Source: Chthonobacter albigriseus
GTDB lineage: Bacteria; Pseudomonadota; Alphaproteobacteria; Rhizobiales; Pleomorphomonadaceae
NCBI RefSeq assembly: GCF_013839445.1
Contig: NZ_JACDIT010000004.1
Span: forward strand, 248,001 to 312,000
Length of the DNA: 64,000 bases
Reading direction: 5' to 3'
Each line of letters starts with the position of its first letter. Positions within the stretch are counted from its first letter, which is position 1. A model generated the notes under the pieces. It searched no databases. It saw only the letters and a list, made by a program, of their open reading frames with translations, and was not told where the DNA came from. A program made the translations under genes and the position numbers. This document shows positions 35,205 to 44,215 of this stretch, piece by piece.

Positions 35205-35234
35205 AAAAAGGCGGAGCCGATTGGCCCCGCCTTT
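35205..35234 (-). terminator. Rho-independent terminator after rpsI
   Basis: On the minus strand AAAGGCGGGGCC pairs with GGCTCCGCCTTT around an AATC loop with one mismatch and runs into five T. It lies 34 bases after the rpsI stop and separates the ribosomal operon from the ABC transporter operon. Confidence 0.85.
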
Positions 35235-35268
35235 CCGATTTGCTTGAAGATCCGGCTGTAAGCCCGGA

Positions 35269-35748
35269 TCAGCGCTTGGAGAACTGGAAGCTCCGGCGCG
35301 CCTTCGCGCGGCCGTACTTCTTGCGCTCCACGACGCGGCTGTCGCGGGTGAGGAAGCCGAGCTTCTTCAGCACGCCGCGCAGGCCCGGCTCGTAGTAGGT
35401 CAGCGCCTTGGACAGGCCGTGGCGCAGCGCACCCGCCTGGCCCGACAGACCGCCGCCGGCGACCGTGGCGAACACGTCGAACTGGCCATCGCGGTTGGAG
35501 GCCAGGATCGGCTGCTGCACGATCATCTGCAGGACCGGGCGGCCGAAGTAGGCCGTGAAGTCCTTGTCGTTGACGACGATCTTGCCGCTGCCCGGCTTGA
35601 TCCAGACGCGGGCGACCGCGTCCTTGCGCTTGCCGGTCGCATAGGCGCGGCCGAACTTGTCCAGCTTCTGGACATGCACCGGGGCTTCCGGCTGAACCGC
35701 GGCGGCAGTGGTGCCGGCGAGTTCGGAGAGGGACGACAGCTCTGCCAC
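35269..35748 (-). CDS. rpsI: 30S ribosomal protein S9
   Basis: Small-subunit protein whose C-terminal tail reaches the decoding site. The 159-residue product has the S9 core [41 protein letters not shown] and the typical [17 protein letters not shown] end, with the terminal Lys-Arg that contacts P-site tRNA. The extra 30-residue N-terminal extension is usual in alphaproteobacteria. It follows rplM with two bases between stop and start and is closed by a strong terminator. Confidence 0.98.
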   Translation of the reverse strand: MAELSSLSELAGTTAAAVQPEAPVHVQKLDKFGRAYATGKRKDAVARVWIKPGSGKIVVNDKDFTAYFGRPVLQMIVQQPILASNRDGQFDVFATVAGGGLSGQAGALRHGLSKALTYYEPGLRGVLKKLGFLTRDSRVVERKKYGRAKARRSFQFSKR

Positions 35749-35750
35749 GT

Positions 35751-36212
35751 TCAGGCCCTCGCGTTCTTCTTGTTGAGTGACTTGACGTCGAGCGTTTCCG
35801 GCTGCTGGGCAGCGTGCGGATGCTCGGCACCGGCGTAGACGCGCAGGTTCTTGAGCTGCTGGCGGCCGAGCGGACCTTCCGGGATCATGCGCTCGACGGC
35901 CTTCTCAAGGACCCGCTCCGGGAAACGGCCTTCCAGGATGGCACGCGCGGTGCGCTCCTTGATGCCGCCGATGTAGCCGGTGTGCCAGTAGTACTTCTTG
36001 TCCTGGTACTTGCGGCCGGTGAGCACCACCTTGTCCGCGTTGATCACGACGACGTTGTCGCCATCATCCACGTGCGGCGTGTAGCTCGCCTTGTGCTTGC
36101 CCCGCAGGTGCATCGCGATGATCGTCGCGAGCCGCCCGACAACGAGGCCTTCGGCGTCGATGAGGATCCACTTCTTCTGGATCTCCGACGCCTTTGCCGA
36201 ATAGGTCGTCAT
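35751..36212 (-). CDS. rplM: 50S ribosomal protein L13
   Basis: Early-assembling large-subunit protein. The 153-residue product starts [30 protein letters not shown] and has the conserved [20 protein letters not shown] and [21 protein letters not shown] segments. ATG 36212 matches the family start; the open frame continues into the leader. A good promoter lies at 36311-36339, giving a leader of about 90 bases that can fold. rpsI follows directly. Confidence 0.98.
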   Translation of the reverse strand: MTTYSAKASEIQKKWILIDAEGLVVGRLATIIAMHLRGKHKASYTPHVDDGDNVVVINADKVVLTGRKYQDKKYYWHTGYIGGIKERTARAILEGRFPERVLEKAVERMIPEGPLGRQQLKNLRVYAGAEHPHAAQQPETLDVKSLNKKNARA

Positions 36213-36304
36213 GGTTGAACCATCCGTTGAACTTGTTTGCTCCGGCGCCCGCCGACGAAGCTGGCGCGGGAAAACGGCCCCGGAGTCCCCAGGAACCATC
36301 GTCG
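36213..36304 (-). promoter_or_regulatory. Structured 5' leader of rplM-rpsI
   Basis: The predicted transcript leader contains nested complementary arms: outer CTCCGG/CCGGAG and inner CCCGCGCC with GGCGGG. Ribosomal operons often have leaders that bind one of their own proteins. I cannot match this to a named leader family. Confidence 0.35.
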
Positions 36305-36310
36305 GCGCGG

Positions 36311-36339
36311 TGTATACGCGAGAGGCTGCGCGCAGTCAA
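36311..36339 (-). promoter_or_regulatory. Sigma-70 promoter of rplM-rpsI
   Basis: On the minus strand TTGACT is followed after exactly 17 bases by TATACA, close to the housekeeping consensus. The predicted start is near 36304, about 92 bases before the rplM ATG. AT-rich sequence lies upstream (36360-36415), a possible UP-type element. Confidence 0.7.
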
Positions 36340-36430
36340 CATTGCGCGGCAAAACGAAAACGATATAAAACAATGACTTAGGTGATAGGGTATTATATTA
36401 CCGCCGATTTTTCTGCTGCCGCCGTCGCCA

Positions 36431-36862
36431 TTACCGCGGCGGAATCGAATAGGTCGCGCTTGCAAAGGCGAACGGTTGGTCCTCGTCCTCCCCGTCGATG
36501 TCGACGGACGCCACCGCCAGCCGCTTGCCCAGCTTCAGGAGCCGGCCCTTCCCGTGCAGGTGCCCAGGCTCGGGTTTCCTGAGGAAGTCGATGGAGAGAT
36601 GCGTCGTCACCGTCAGTGCCGCCGGCCCGATATGCGCCAGGATCGTCACCCAGGCGGTGATGTCGGCCAGCGTCATGATTGTCGGTCCCGACACCGTCCC
36701 GCCCGGCCGCAGGTGCTCGGGTCCCGCCTCGCAGCGCACGGATGACCAGCCCGGACCCACCGCCGTCACCACGTAGACCCGCCGCGTCGCGTTCAGTTCG
36801 GGAAAGTCGCGGTCGAGGAAGCGGTTCAGCTCTTCGGGCGTCATCACCGGCGACAGCAGCAT
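36431..36862 (-). CDS. PaaI-family hotdog thioesterase
   Basis: A 143-residue hotdog-fold protein of the PaaI type, which hydrolyses acyl-CoA thioesters. The core reads GGTVSGPTIMTLADITAWVTILA, where the Asp is in the catalytic position, then TTHLSIDFLRKP. Two earlier in-frame starts exist (ATG 36877, GTG 36892), but ATG 36862 has AAGGAG exactly six bases before it, so that start was chosen. A PaaI gene commonly sits beside rplM in Hyphomicrobiales. The natural substrate is not known. Confidence 0.85.
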   Translation of the reverse strand: MLLSPVMTPEELNRFLDRDFPELNATRRVYVVTAVGPGWSSVRCEAGPEHLRPGGTVSGPTIMTLADITAWVTILAHIGPAALTVTTHLSIDFLRKPEPGHLHGKGRLLKLGKRLAVASVDIDGEDEDQPFAFASATYSIPPR

Positions 36863-36966
36863 CGGCTTCTCCTTCATGACATCATCTGGCACCCCGCCCT
36901 GCTACCATGAACGCCTGCAGCAACCCCGACCGACTTTCGTCGGCGCGAGAATTCCGGAGCGCATCC

Positions 36967-37404
36967 ATGCCCGCGACACCCTTCGCCAAGGCCATCTCCC
37001 TCGTCACCCTCGGTGTCGCCGATGTCCCGCGCTCCACCGCCTTCTATGAAGCCCTCGGCTTCGTCCGCTCACCCCAGTCCGTCGATACCACCACCTTCTT
37101 CCAGCTGTCCGGTGTGGTTCTCTCTCTCTATGGCCGCGTTCCCCTCGCCGAGGACGCTAAGGTGCCCGCGGAGGGTTCCGGTTTCCGCGCCGTCACCCTC
37201 GCCCAGAACTTTCCCACCGTGGAGGCGGTGGACGCTGCCTACGCTCACGCCCTCTCCATCGGCGCTACCCCGGTGAAGCCGCCCGAGGCTGTGTTCTGGG
37301 GCGGCTATTCCGGCTACTTCGCCGACCCCGACGGCCACCTCTGGGAGATCGCCCACAACCCGTTCTTCCCGCTCGACGCGGAAGGCCGCCTCCACATCGA
37401 TTGA
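36967..37404 (+). CDS. VOC-family (glyoxalase/dioxygenase fold) protein
   Basis: A 145-residue vicinal-oxygen-chelate protein of unknown substrate. It has the beta-alpha-beta-beta-beta repeat start ISLVTLGVADVPRSTAFYEALGF and the C-terminal GYSGYFADPDGHLWEIAHNP, whose Glu is a typical metal ligand. The family includes glyoxalases, fosfomycin-resistance proteins and dioxygenases. ATG 36967 has GGAG eight bases upstream, so it is favoured over the ATG at 36907. It lies divergent from the thioesterase gene and upstream of ilvD. Confidence 0.85.
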   Translation: MPATPFAKAISLVTLGVADVPRSTAFYEALGFVRSPQSVDTTTFFQLSGVVLSLYGRVPLAEDAKVPAEGSGFRAVTLAQNFPTVEAVDAAYAHALSIGATPVKPPEAVFWGGYSGYFADPDGHLWEIAHNPFFPLDAEGRLHID

Positions 37405-37445
37405 ATTCCCTTCGGTTTCGCGGGAAAATTCACGAGGCCCGCCCC

Positions 37446-37474
37446 TTGGACAGGCGGCCGCTAACCCCTTATAT
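37446..37474 (+). promoter_or_regulatory. Sigma-70 promoter of ilvD
   Basis: TTGGAC is followed after 17 bases by TTATAT, giving a start near 37481 and a 5' UTR of about 29 bases. The leader is too short for a classic leader-peptide attenuator. Confidence 0.55.
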
Positions 37475-37509
37475 CCTCCAAGCGCTCGTCCACGCCCGAA
37501 GGAACCGTC

Positions 37510-39363
37510 ATGCCCGCCTACCGCTCACGCACCACCACCCACGGCCGCAACATGGCGGGCGCACGGGGACTCTGGCGCGCCACGGGCATGAAGGACGAGG
37601 ATTTCGGCAAGCCGATCATTGCCGTGGTGAACTCGTTCACGCAGTTCGTGCCCGGCCACGTCCACCTCAAGGACCTCGGCCAGCTGGTCGCCCGCGAGAT
37701 CGAGAAGGCCGGCGGCGTCGCCAAGGAGTTCAACACGATCGCCGTCGACGACGGCATCGCGATGGGCCACGACGGCATGCTCTATTCCCTGCCCTCGCGC
37801 GATCTCATCGCCGATAGCGTTGAGTACATGGTCAACGCGCATTGCGCCGACGCCATGGTCTGCATCTCCAATTGCGACAAGATCACCCCGGGCATGCTGA
37901 TGGCCGCCATGCGCCTCAACATCCCCGCCGTGTTCGTCTCCGGCGGGCCGATGGAGGCCGGCAAGGTCGTCCTCGGCGAGAAGCTGAAGAAGCTCGACCT
38001 CGTCGATGCCATGGTCGCCGCCGCCGACGAGGCGGTGTCGGACGAGGACGTCAAGGTTATCGAGCGCTCCGCCTGCCCCACCTGCGGCTCCTGCTCGGGC
38101 ATGTTCACGGCCAACTCCATGAACTGCCTCACCGAGGCGCTCGGCCTGTCGCTGCCCGGCAACGGCTCCACCCTCGCCACCCACGCCGACCGCAAGCGCC
38201 TCTTTGTGGAAGCCGGCCACCTCGCCGTCGACCTCGCCAAGCGCTACTACGAGCAGGACGACGCGTCCGTGCTGCCGCGCTCGATCGCCACCTTCGAGGC
38301 CTTCGAAAACGCGATGACGCTCGACATCGCCATGGGCGGCTCCACCAACACCGTCCTCCATCTGCTCGCCGCCGCCTTCGAGGCGGGCGTCGACTTCACG
38401 ATGAAGGACATCGACCGCCTGTCCCGCCGCGTTCCGGTGCTCTGCAAGGTCGCCCCCTCCGTCGCAAACGTCCACATGGAGGACGTCCACCGCGCCGGCG
38501 GCATCATGTCGATCCTCGGCGAGCTCCAGAAGGGCGGCCTCGTCCACGCCGAATGCGGCACCGTCCACAGCGCCACGCTGGGCGACGCCATCGAGCGCTG
38601 GGACGTCACCCGCACCCGCTCCGAAAGCGTCAAGGACTTCTTCCGCGCCGCGCCCGGCGGCGTGCCCACCCAGGTCGCCTTCAGCCAGGCAAACCGCTGG
38701 GAGGACCTCGACACCGATCGCACGGCCGGCACCATCCGCTCCGTCGAGCACGCCTTCTCCAAGGACGGTGGCCTCGCGGTCCTCTACGGCAATCTCGCCG
38801 TGGATGGCTGCATCGTGAAGACGGCCGGCGTCGACGCCTCGATCCTCAAGTTCAACGGCCCGGCCCGCATCTTCGAGAGCCAGGACGACGCCGTGAAGGG
38901 TATCCTCGGCGGCAAGGTCGCGGCGGGCGACGTCGTGCTGATCCGCTACGAGGGCCCCAAGGGCGGCCCCGGCATGCAGGAGATGCTCTACCCGACCAGC
39001 TACATCAAGTCGAAGGGCCTCGGAAAGGCCTGCGCCCTGGTCACCGACGGCCGCTTCTCCGGCGGCACCTCTGGCCTTTCCATCGGCCACGTCTCGCCCG
39101 AGGCGGCCGAGGGCGGCCTGATCGGCCTCGTCGAGGAGAACGACCCGATCGTCATCGACATCCCGAACCGCGTCATCCGCGTCGACGTGCCGGATGAGGT
39201 CTTCGCCGCTCGCCGTGCCGCCATGGACGCCAAGGGCCGCGACGGTTGGAAGCCGGCTGCACCGCGTCCGCGCAAAGTGACGCCGGCGCTCCGCGCCTAC
39301 GCGGCGATGACGACCTCCGCGGCCCGCGGCGCCATCCGCGACGTCGGCCAGATCGAGAAGTAA
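37510..39363 (+). CDS. ilvD: Dihydroxy-acid dehydratase
   Basis: Dehydrates 2,3-dihydroxy-isovalerate and its methyl-valerate analogue to the keto acids that become valine and isoleucine. The 617-residue enzyme begins [20 protein letters not shown] and has the iron-sulfur ligands in [11 protein letters not shown] and [19 protein letters not shown]. Length and motifs match the long, E. coli-type enzyme, which carries an oxygen-sensitive [4Fe-4S] cluster. It has its own promoter and is followed 22 bases later by a glutathione-transferase gene. Confidence 0.97.
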   Translation: MPAYRSRTTTHGRNMAGARGLWRATGMKDEDFGKPIIAVVNSFTQFVPGHVHLKDLGQLVAREIEKAGGVAKEFNTIAVDDGIAMGHDGMLYSLPSRDLIADSVEYMVNAHCADAMVCISNCDKITPGMLMAAMRLNIPAVFVSGGPMEAGKVVLGEKLKKLDLVDAMVAAADEAVSDEDVKVIERSACPTCGSCSGMFTANSMNCLTEALGLSLPGNGSTLATHADRKRLFVEAGHLAVDLAKRYYEQDDASVLPRSIATFEAFENAMTLDIAMGGSTNTVLHLLAAAFEAGVDFTMKDIDRLSRRVPVLCKVAPSVANVHMEDVHRAGGIMSILGELQKGGLVHAECGTVHSATLGDAIERWDVTRTRSESVKDFFRAAPGGVPTQVAFSQANRWEDLDTDRTAGTIRSVEHAFSKDGGLAVLYGNLAVDGCIVKTAGVDASILKFNGPARIFESQDDAVKGILGGKVAAGDVVLIRYEGPKGGPGMQEMLYPTSYIKSKGLGKACALVTDGRFSGGTSGLSIGHVSPEAAEGGLIGLVEENDPIVIDIPNRVIRVDVPDEVFAARRAAMDAKGRDGWKPAAPRPRKVTPALRAYAAMTTSAARGAIRDVGQIEK

Positions 39364-39385
39364 GCCAACCCGCAGGAACCGCGCG

Positions 39386-40048
39386 ATGACCCTCACCATC
39401 TACGGCGTCGCGCGGTCCCGCACCTCGCGCGTGCTCTGGACCGCCGGCGAGCTCGGCCTTTCCTACGAGCATATCCCCGTCATCCAGGCCCGCCGGCTGG
39501 CCGATCCGGATGCTCCGGACGCGCCCGTCAACACGCGGTCGCCGGCCTTCCTCAAGGTCAATCCCGCCGGCCAGATTCCGACCATCGACGACGACGGGCT
39601 GATCCTCACCGAGTCGCTCGCCATCCCGCTCTACCTCGCCCGCAAGCACGGCGGCCCCTTCGCTCCGAACGGCCTGGCGGAGGAGGCACGGGCGACCAAC
39701 TGGGCGCTCTTCGCCGCCACCCAGCTCGAACCGCACACCATCGTCATCGTCTTCCACCGGCTCGATCTGCCGGAGGATCAGCGCAACGAAGCCGCCGTCG
39801 CAGCGGCCATGCGCGCGCTGAAACCGCGCCTGCGCGAGCTCGAGCAGGTTCTGGCCGCTGGCGGCGGCTACCTCCTCGGCGACCGCTTCACCGTCGCCGA
39901 CCTCCTCGTCGCCGAAGTCCTGCGATACGCCCAGCCCGCCCCGGAACTCTTCGAAGCCACCCCCGCCGTCACCGATTGGCTCACACGTTGCCAATCCCGC
40001 CCGGCCTACAAGGCCATGCAGGCCCTCCGCGCCGCCGAGCCGGCGTGA
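39386..40048 (+). CDS. Glutathione S-transferase family protein
   Basis: A 220-residue cytosolic GST-fold protein. The N-terminal thioredoxin-like domain starts MTLTIYGVARSRTSRVLWTAGEL and has the cis-proline motif QIPTI and ESLAIPLYLA for glutathione binding; the helical domain carries the capping motif GDRFTVADLLVAEVLR. The catalytic position holds Ser or Arg (ARSRTSR) rather than Tyr, as in beta- or theta-like groups. It follows ilvD closely, and may protect against reactive electrophiles, but the substrate cannot be inferred. Confidence 0.88.
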   Translation: MTLTIYGVARSRTSRVLWTAGELGLSYEHIPVIQARRLADPDAPDAPVNTRSPAFLKVNPAGQIPTIDDDGLILTESLAIPLYLARKHGGPFAPNGLAEEARATNWALFAATQLEPHTIVIVFHRLDLPEDQRNEAAVAAAMRALKPRLRELEQVLAAGGGYLLGDRFTVADLLVAEVLRYAQPAPELFEATPAVTDWLTRCQSRPAYKAMQALRAAEPA

Positions 40049-40057
40049 CAGGGTCGG

Positions 40058-40636
40058 TCAGTCAGTCAGGTCGAGATCTGCGAGGCGAAAGGCGAGGTCC
40101 GGCGCGAGCTCGGGGCTGAGCATGTCCGAGTCGCCGAACGCCTGGACCTCGCCATAGCCCTCCGGCGACGGGCGACGGTGAACGTGAACGACGCGGGCGA
40201 TCGGATCGATCACCCAGAGCTCACGGATGCCGAAGCGGGCATAGACCCCCGCCTTCTTGCCAAGATCGTAGCCGAGCGACGAGACGCCGATCTCCACGGC
40301 AAGCAGCGCCGTGGCGCCGTTCAGTTTCCGGATGCCGACGGTGCGCGGCATAACCACGAAATCCGGCTCCAGGAAGGTGTCGACCGAAAGGCGGAACGTC
40401 GTCTCGGGCACAAAGACAAGGTCGGGCGGGCAGCGCCGCGCCCAGTACATCATCAACGCCGTCTTGTAGATCTCGTGTTCGTTGCCCTTGGGCGACATCG
40501 GGATGAGTTCCCCGTCGATGAGTTCGACGCGCTCGTCCTCCCCGATCAGCCCGACCTCGACCATGCGCTCGACGTCCGCCACCGTGAACAGGCGGCGGGG
40601 CAGACCATCGGCGGCGATGTGGCTTCGGAAGTTCAT
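40058..40636 (-). CDS. Uma2-family (DUF820) putative endonuclease
   Basis: A 192-residue protein of the Uma2/DUF820 family, which has the restriction-endonuclease-like fold and unknown biological role. Typical features are RLFTVADVERMVEVGLIGEDERVELIDGELI at the N-terminus, the catalytic-type Asp in FLEPDFVVMP, and LLAVEIGVSSLGYDLGKKAGVYA, whose Glu and Lys complete the PD-(D/E)xK-like site. These genes are usually multicopy in cyanobacteria and sporadic in alphaproteobacteria. It faces ilvD-GST on the opposite strand and may have arrived by transfer. Confidence 0.85.
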   Translation of the reverse strand: MNFRSHIAADGLPRRLFTVADVERMVEVGLIGEDERVELIDGELIPMSPKGNEHEIYKTALMMYWARRCPPDLVFVPETTFRLSVDTFLEPDFVVMPRTVGIRKLNGATALLAVEIGVSSLGYDLGKKAGVYARFGIRELWVIDPIARVVHVHRRPSPEGYGEVQAFGDSDMLSPELAPDLAFRLADLDLTD

Positions 40637-40648
40637 GGGCAGAGGATA

Positions 40649-40723
40649 TCACGGTCCTGGTCGGGTTAGGAGGTGCTGGGCGATGCCCCGGCGTACCGCC
40701 TCGCGATCATCTTCGGCATCCAT
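40649..40723 (-). CDS. Possible 24-residue micro-ORF upstream of the Uma2 gene
   Basis: A short frame, MDAEDDREAVRRGIAQHL then LTRPGP, ends 12 bases before the Uma2 start on the same strand. Its ATG has AGGGA three bases ahead, a usable but close RBS, and a TTGACA hexamer overlaps the upstream region. It could be a leader peptide, the remnant of a longer gene, or chance. Only its position and RBS argue for it. Confidence 0.25.
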   Translation of the reverse strand: MDAEDDREAVRRGIAQHLLTRPGP

Positions 40724-40798
40724 GGTTCCCTGTCAAATTCTGCAATACGCAACCGTGAAAAGGGATGCGGTCCGGAGCGACTCCATCCGGCGGAGCCG

Positions 40799-40827
40799 GT
40801 GACAGCCACAGCGGCACAGCCTATATC
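40799..40827 (+). promoter_or_regulatory. Sigma-70 promoter of the M29 aminopeptidase gene
   Basis: GTGACA and TATATC are separated by 17 bases, with the predicted start about 23 bases before ATG 40857. Confidence 0.5.
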
Positions 40828-40856
40828 AGGGCAAACCGACCCTCGGAGATCCACCC

Positions 40857-42104
40857 ATGAACGTCCCTGCCCGTCTGCCCAACGACACCCGTCTCGACAA
40901 GCTGGCCGAGGTGGCCGTCAAGGTGGGTCTCGGCGGCGTCGCAGGTCAGCAGCTCGTGATGACCGCACCACTGGAGGCCGCGCCGCTCGTTCGCCGCATC
41001 ACCGAGCACGCCTACAAGGCCGGCGCGACGCTCGTCACCACCCTCTACGCCGACGACGAGGCCACCCTCGCCCGCTATGCCTACGGCCCCGACGCGTCCT
41101 TCGACACGGCCCCGGCCTGGCTCTATGCGGGCATGGCCGAGGCCTACAAGGCCGGTGCCGCCCGCCTCGCCATCTCCGGCGCCGACCCCAGCCTCCTTGC
41201 CGGCCAGGATCCGGACAAGGTCGGCCGCGCCAACCGCGCCAACTCCGCCGCCTATATGCCGGCTATGCAGCCGATCGTGAACTTCGAGATCAACTGGACC
41301 ATCGTCTCCTACGCCACGCCGGCCTGGGCCAAGGCGATGTTCCCGGGCGAAACCGAGGAGAAGGCCGTCGAGAAACTGTGGGACGCCATCTTCGCCGCCT
41401 CCCGCATCGACGCCGCCGACCCGGTGGCCGCCTGGCAGCAGCACAACGCGAATCTCCACGCCCGCAAGGACTGGCTGAACGCCAAGCGCTTCTCCGCCGT
41501 CCGCTTCGCCGGCCCCGGTACGGACCTCACCGTTGGACTTGCCGACGATCACGAGTGGTGCGGCGGCTCCACCAGCACCCGCAACGCCATGACCTGCAAC
41601 GCCAACATCCCGACGGAGGAGGTCTTCACCACCCCGCACAAGGATCGCGTCGAGGGCCATGTCCGCTCCACGAAGCCGCTCTCCTACATGGGCACCCTGA
41701 TCGAGGACATCGCCGTCCGCTTCGAGGGCGGCCGCATCGTCGAGGCCACCGCCTCGCGCGGAGAGGACGTCCTGCGCAAGGTGCTGGAGACCGACGAGGG
41801 TGCCGCCCGCCTGGGCGAGGTCGCGCTGGTGCCGCACTCCTCCCCGATCTCCGCCAGCGGCCTCCTCTTCTACAACACCCTCTACGACGAGAACGCCTCC
41901 AGCCACATCGCCCTCGGCCAGGCCTACTCCAAGTGCTTCGTCGGCGGCGGCGTAGGCCTTTCGCCGGAGGACCTCGCGGCCCGCGGTGCCAACAAGAGCC
42001 TGATCCACATTGACTGGATGATCGGTTCCGACGCCATCGACGCCGACGGCGTCAACGCCGACGGCACAAGCGAGCCCATCATGCGCAAGGGCGAGTGGGT
42101 CTGA
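40857..42104 (+). CDS. M29-family aminopeptidase
   Basis: A 415-residue metallo-aminopeptidase of the M29 (AmpS/aminopeptidase T) family, which removes N-terminal amino acids from peptides in the cytoplasm using two metal ions. Family features are the N-terminal LAEVAVKVGLGG, the metal-site region CNANIPTEEVFTTPHKDRVEG, and GEVALVPHSSPISASGLLFYNTLYDENASSHIALG, where the Glu and His residues are ligands. ATG 40857 lies shortly downstream of a good promoter. The next gene (CoA-binding protein) starts 49 bases later and could be co-transcribed. Confidence 0.93.
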   Translation: MNVPARLPNDTRLDKLAEVAVKVGLGGVAGQQLVMTAPLEAAPLVRRITEHAYKAGATLVTTLYADDEATLARYAYGPDASFDTAPAWLYAGMAEAYKAGAARLAISGADPSLLAGQDPDKVGRANRANSAAYMPAMQPIVNFEINWTIVSYATPAWAKAMFPGETEEKAVEKLWDAIFAASRIDAADPVAAWQQHNANLHARKDWLNAKRFSAVRFAGPGTDLTVGLADDHEWCGGSTSTRNAMTCNANIPTEEVFTTPHKDRVEGHVRSTKPLSYMGTLIEDIAVRFEGGRIVEATASRGEDVLRKVLETDEGAARLGEVALVPHSSPISASGLLFYNTLYDENASSHIALGQAYSKCFVGGGVGLSPEDLAARGANKSLIHIDWMIGSDAIDADGVNADGTSEPIMRKGEWV

Positions 42105-42153
42105 CCGACCCGAGCCGCGGCGCATCCGAACCCTGAGACCGAGGACCTGATCC

Positions 42154-42582
42154 ATGAAGATCGATGGCAAGACGGACGCCGATATCCGCGACATCCTATC
42201 GTCCACGAAGACGATAGCGCTCGTCGGAGCCAGCCAGAACCCGGACCGCGCCTCCCACGGCGTCCTCGGCTTCCTGCTGCGTCGGGGCTACCGCGTCTTC
42301 CCGATCAACCCCGGTCTTGCCGGCAAGACGATCCACGGCGCCACCGTCTACGCCTCCCTCGCCGACCTTCCCGAGCCGGTCGACATGGTCGATGTATTCC
42401 GCAACTCCGAAGCAGCCGGCGCCGTCATCGACGAGGCCCTCGCGCTCGATCCGAAACCGAAGACGGTCTGGCTCCAGCTCGGCGTGATCAACGCGGAGGG
42501 CGCCCGGCGCGGTGAGGCGGCCGGCGTTTCGGTCGTCATGGACCGCTGCCCGGCCATCGAGATCCCCCGCCTCGGCCTTTGA
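42154..42582 (+). CDS. CoA-binding (YccU-like) protein
   Basis: A 142-residue Rossmann-type CoA-binding domain protein of unknown role. The nucleotide-binding part is [23 protein letters not shown], followed by [13 protein letters not shown] and a C-terminal [15 protein letters not shown] that is conserved in the group. It is commonly the neighbour of metY in Hyphomicrobiales, as here, which suggests a link with sulfur amino acid metabolism, but the function is not established. Confidence 0.9.
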   Translation: MKIDGKTDADIRDILSSTKTIALVGASQNPDRASHGVLGFLLRRGYRVFPINPGLAGKTIHGATVYASLADLPEPVDMVDVFRNSEAAGAVIDEALALDPKPKTVWLQLGVINAEGARRGEAAGVSVVMDRCPAIEIPRLGL

Positions 42583-42766
42583 CCCGAACACCGGCGGACG
42601 AGAACGCAGGAGGCAGGACGGCGTTGATCAGGGACGCCGTTCTGGAAAACTATTCCCCGTCAGGGCACTGCCGGAGCATCATCTCGATTGCGCCCACATC
42701 GTCTTCCCGCTTGAATGCCGCCCGACATCCGGCCGAACCGGACGCTGCCACCAACGGGAGGACATC

Positions 42767-44050
42767 ATGACCGATCACGTACCCGGCTTTTCCACGCTCG
42801 CGATTCACGCCGGCGCCAAGCCCGATCCGACCACCGGCGCGCGGGTGACGCCGATCTACCAGACCACGTCCTACGTCTTCGAGGACGTTGACCACGCGGC
42901 CTCCCTGTTCGGCCTGCAGGCCTTCGGCAACATCTACACCCGCATCAACAACCCGACCCAGAGCGTCCTGGAGGAACGGGTCGCGGCCCTGGAGGGCGGC
43001 ACCGCGGCGCTCGCCGTTGCCTCCGGCCATGCCGCTCAGTTGCTCGTCTTCCACACGCTTCTGAAGCCGGGCGACGAGTTCATCGCCTCCACCAAGCTCT
43101 ATGGCGGCTCGATCAATCAGTTCAACAACTCGTTCAAGAACTTCGGCTGGAACGTCGTGTGGGCCGACCCGTCCGACATCGGTGCTTTCGAGCGTGCCGT
43201 GACGCCCCGCACCAAGGCGATCTTCATTGAATCGATCGCCAACCCGGGCGGCCTCGTCACCGACATCGCCGGTATCGCCCAGGTCGCTCGCCGCGCCGGG
43301 GTACCGCTGATCGTCGACAACACCCTCGCCTCGCCCTACCTCTGCCGGCCGATCGAGCATGGCGCCGACATCGTCGTCCACTCCGCCACCAAGTTCCTCG
43401 GCGGCCACGGCAATTCGGTGGGCGGCGTCATCGTCGACGGCGGCACCTTCGACTGGTCCCGCGAGGGGCGCTACCCCATGCTCTCCGCGCCGCGGCCGGA
43501 GTACAACGGCGTGGTCCTCGCCGACACCTTCGGCAACTTCGCCTTTGCCATCGCCTGCCGGGTCCTCGGCCTGCGCGACCTCGGTCCCGCGATCTCGCCC
43601 TTCAACGCCTTCCTGATCCTCACCGGTATCGAGACCCTGCCGCTGCGCATGCAGCGCCATTCCGAAAACGCCCTCGCGGTGGCCCGCTACCTTGCCGGCC
43701 ACGACAAGGTGTCGTGGGTCTCCTACGCCGGCCTGGAGACAGACGCGAACCACCAGCTCCAGCAGCGCTATGCCCCGAAGGGCGCCGGCGCCGTGTTCAC
43801 CTTCGGCCTGAAGGGCGGCTACGACGCCGGCATCGGCCTGGTCAAGCACGTGGAGCTCTTCTCCCACCTCGCCAACGTCGGCGACACCCGCTCGCTGATC
43901 ATCCACCCGGCCTCCACCACCCACCGCCAGCTGACCGACGACCAGAAGACGACGGCCGGCGCCGGACCCGACGTGGTGCGCCTGTCCGTCGGCATCGAGG
44001 ATGTCGCCGACATCATCGCCGACCTGGAGCAGGCGTTGGCGAAGATCTGA
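42767..44050 (+). CDS. metY: O-acetylhomoserine aminocarboxypropyltransferase (sulfhydrylase)
   Basis: A PLP enzyme that combines O-acetylhomoserine with sulfide, giving homocysteine in methionine synthesis. The 427-residue protein has the Cys/Met metabolism family features YTRINNPTQSVLEERVAALEGG, IESIANPGG and the PLP lysine Lys209 in SATKFLGGHGN. The length fits MetY better than MetZ. GGGAGG stands five bases before ATG 42767; the frame is open 85 codons farther. I looked for a SAM-II type riboswitch in the leader and saw none, but there is a 7-bp hairpin (42618-42640). Confidence 0.94.
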   Translation: MTDHVPGFSTLAIHAGAKPDPTTGARVTPIYQTTSYVFEDVDHAASLFGLQAFGNIYTRINNPTQSVLEERVAALEGGTAALAVASGHAAQLLVFHTLLKPGDEFIASTKLYGGSINQFNNSFKNFGWNVVWADPSDIGAFERAVTPRTKAIFIESIANPGGLVTDIAGIAQVARRAGVPLIVDNTLASPYLCRPIEHGADIVVHSATKFLGGHGNSVGGVIVDGGTFDWSREGRYPMLSAPRPEYNGVVLADTFGNFAFAIACRVLGLRDLGPAISPFNAFLILTGIETLPLRMQRHSENALAVARYLAGHDKVSWVSYAGLETDANHQLQQRYAPKGAGAVFTFGLKGGYDAGIGLVKHVELFSHLANVGDTRSLIIHPASTTHRQLTDDQKTTAGAGPDVVRLSVGIEDVADIIADLEQALAKI

Positions 44051-44215
44051 CCGCCAACGCCGATGCGGGACGCTCCGGCGTCCCGCATCGCCCCTGCAAC
44101 AGGTCCGGACGAAAAAACGCTCACCGGGCGCTGCAGGGATGGAACTTTCGATCTTAGACTTTCGTTTAAATCCGTTGTGATACTATCATCAGTAGAACAA
44201 CGGAGACGGACGGAA

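Noticed and set aside
40666-40854. A 62-codon minus-strand frame upstream of the Uma2 gene
   Set aside because: It overlaps the aminopeptidase promoter region and has no RBS or recognisable residues; the shorter frame at 40649-40723 is the only one with an RBS.
42583-42766. Possible SAM riboswitch before metY
   Set aside because: I compared the leader with the SAM-II pattern and did not find it. Only a 7-bp hairpin at 42618-42640 is present, without a U-tract.
42512-42766. Extended N-terminus of MetY
   Set aside because: The frame is open for 85 more codons, but ATG 42767 has a strong RBS and the family start MTDHVPGFSTLAIHAG.
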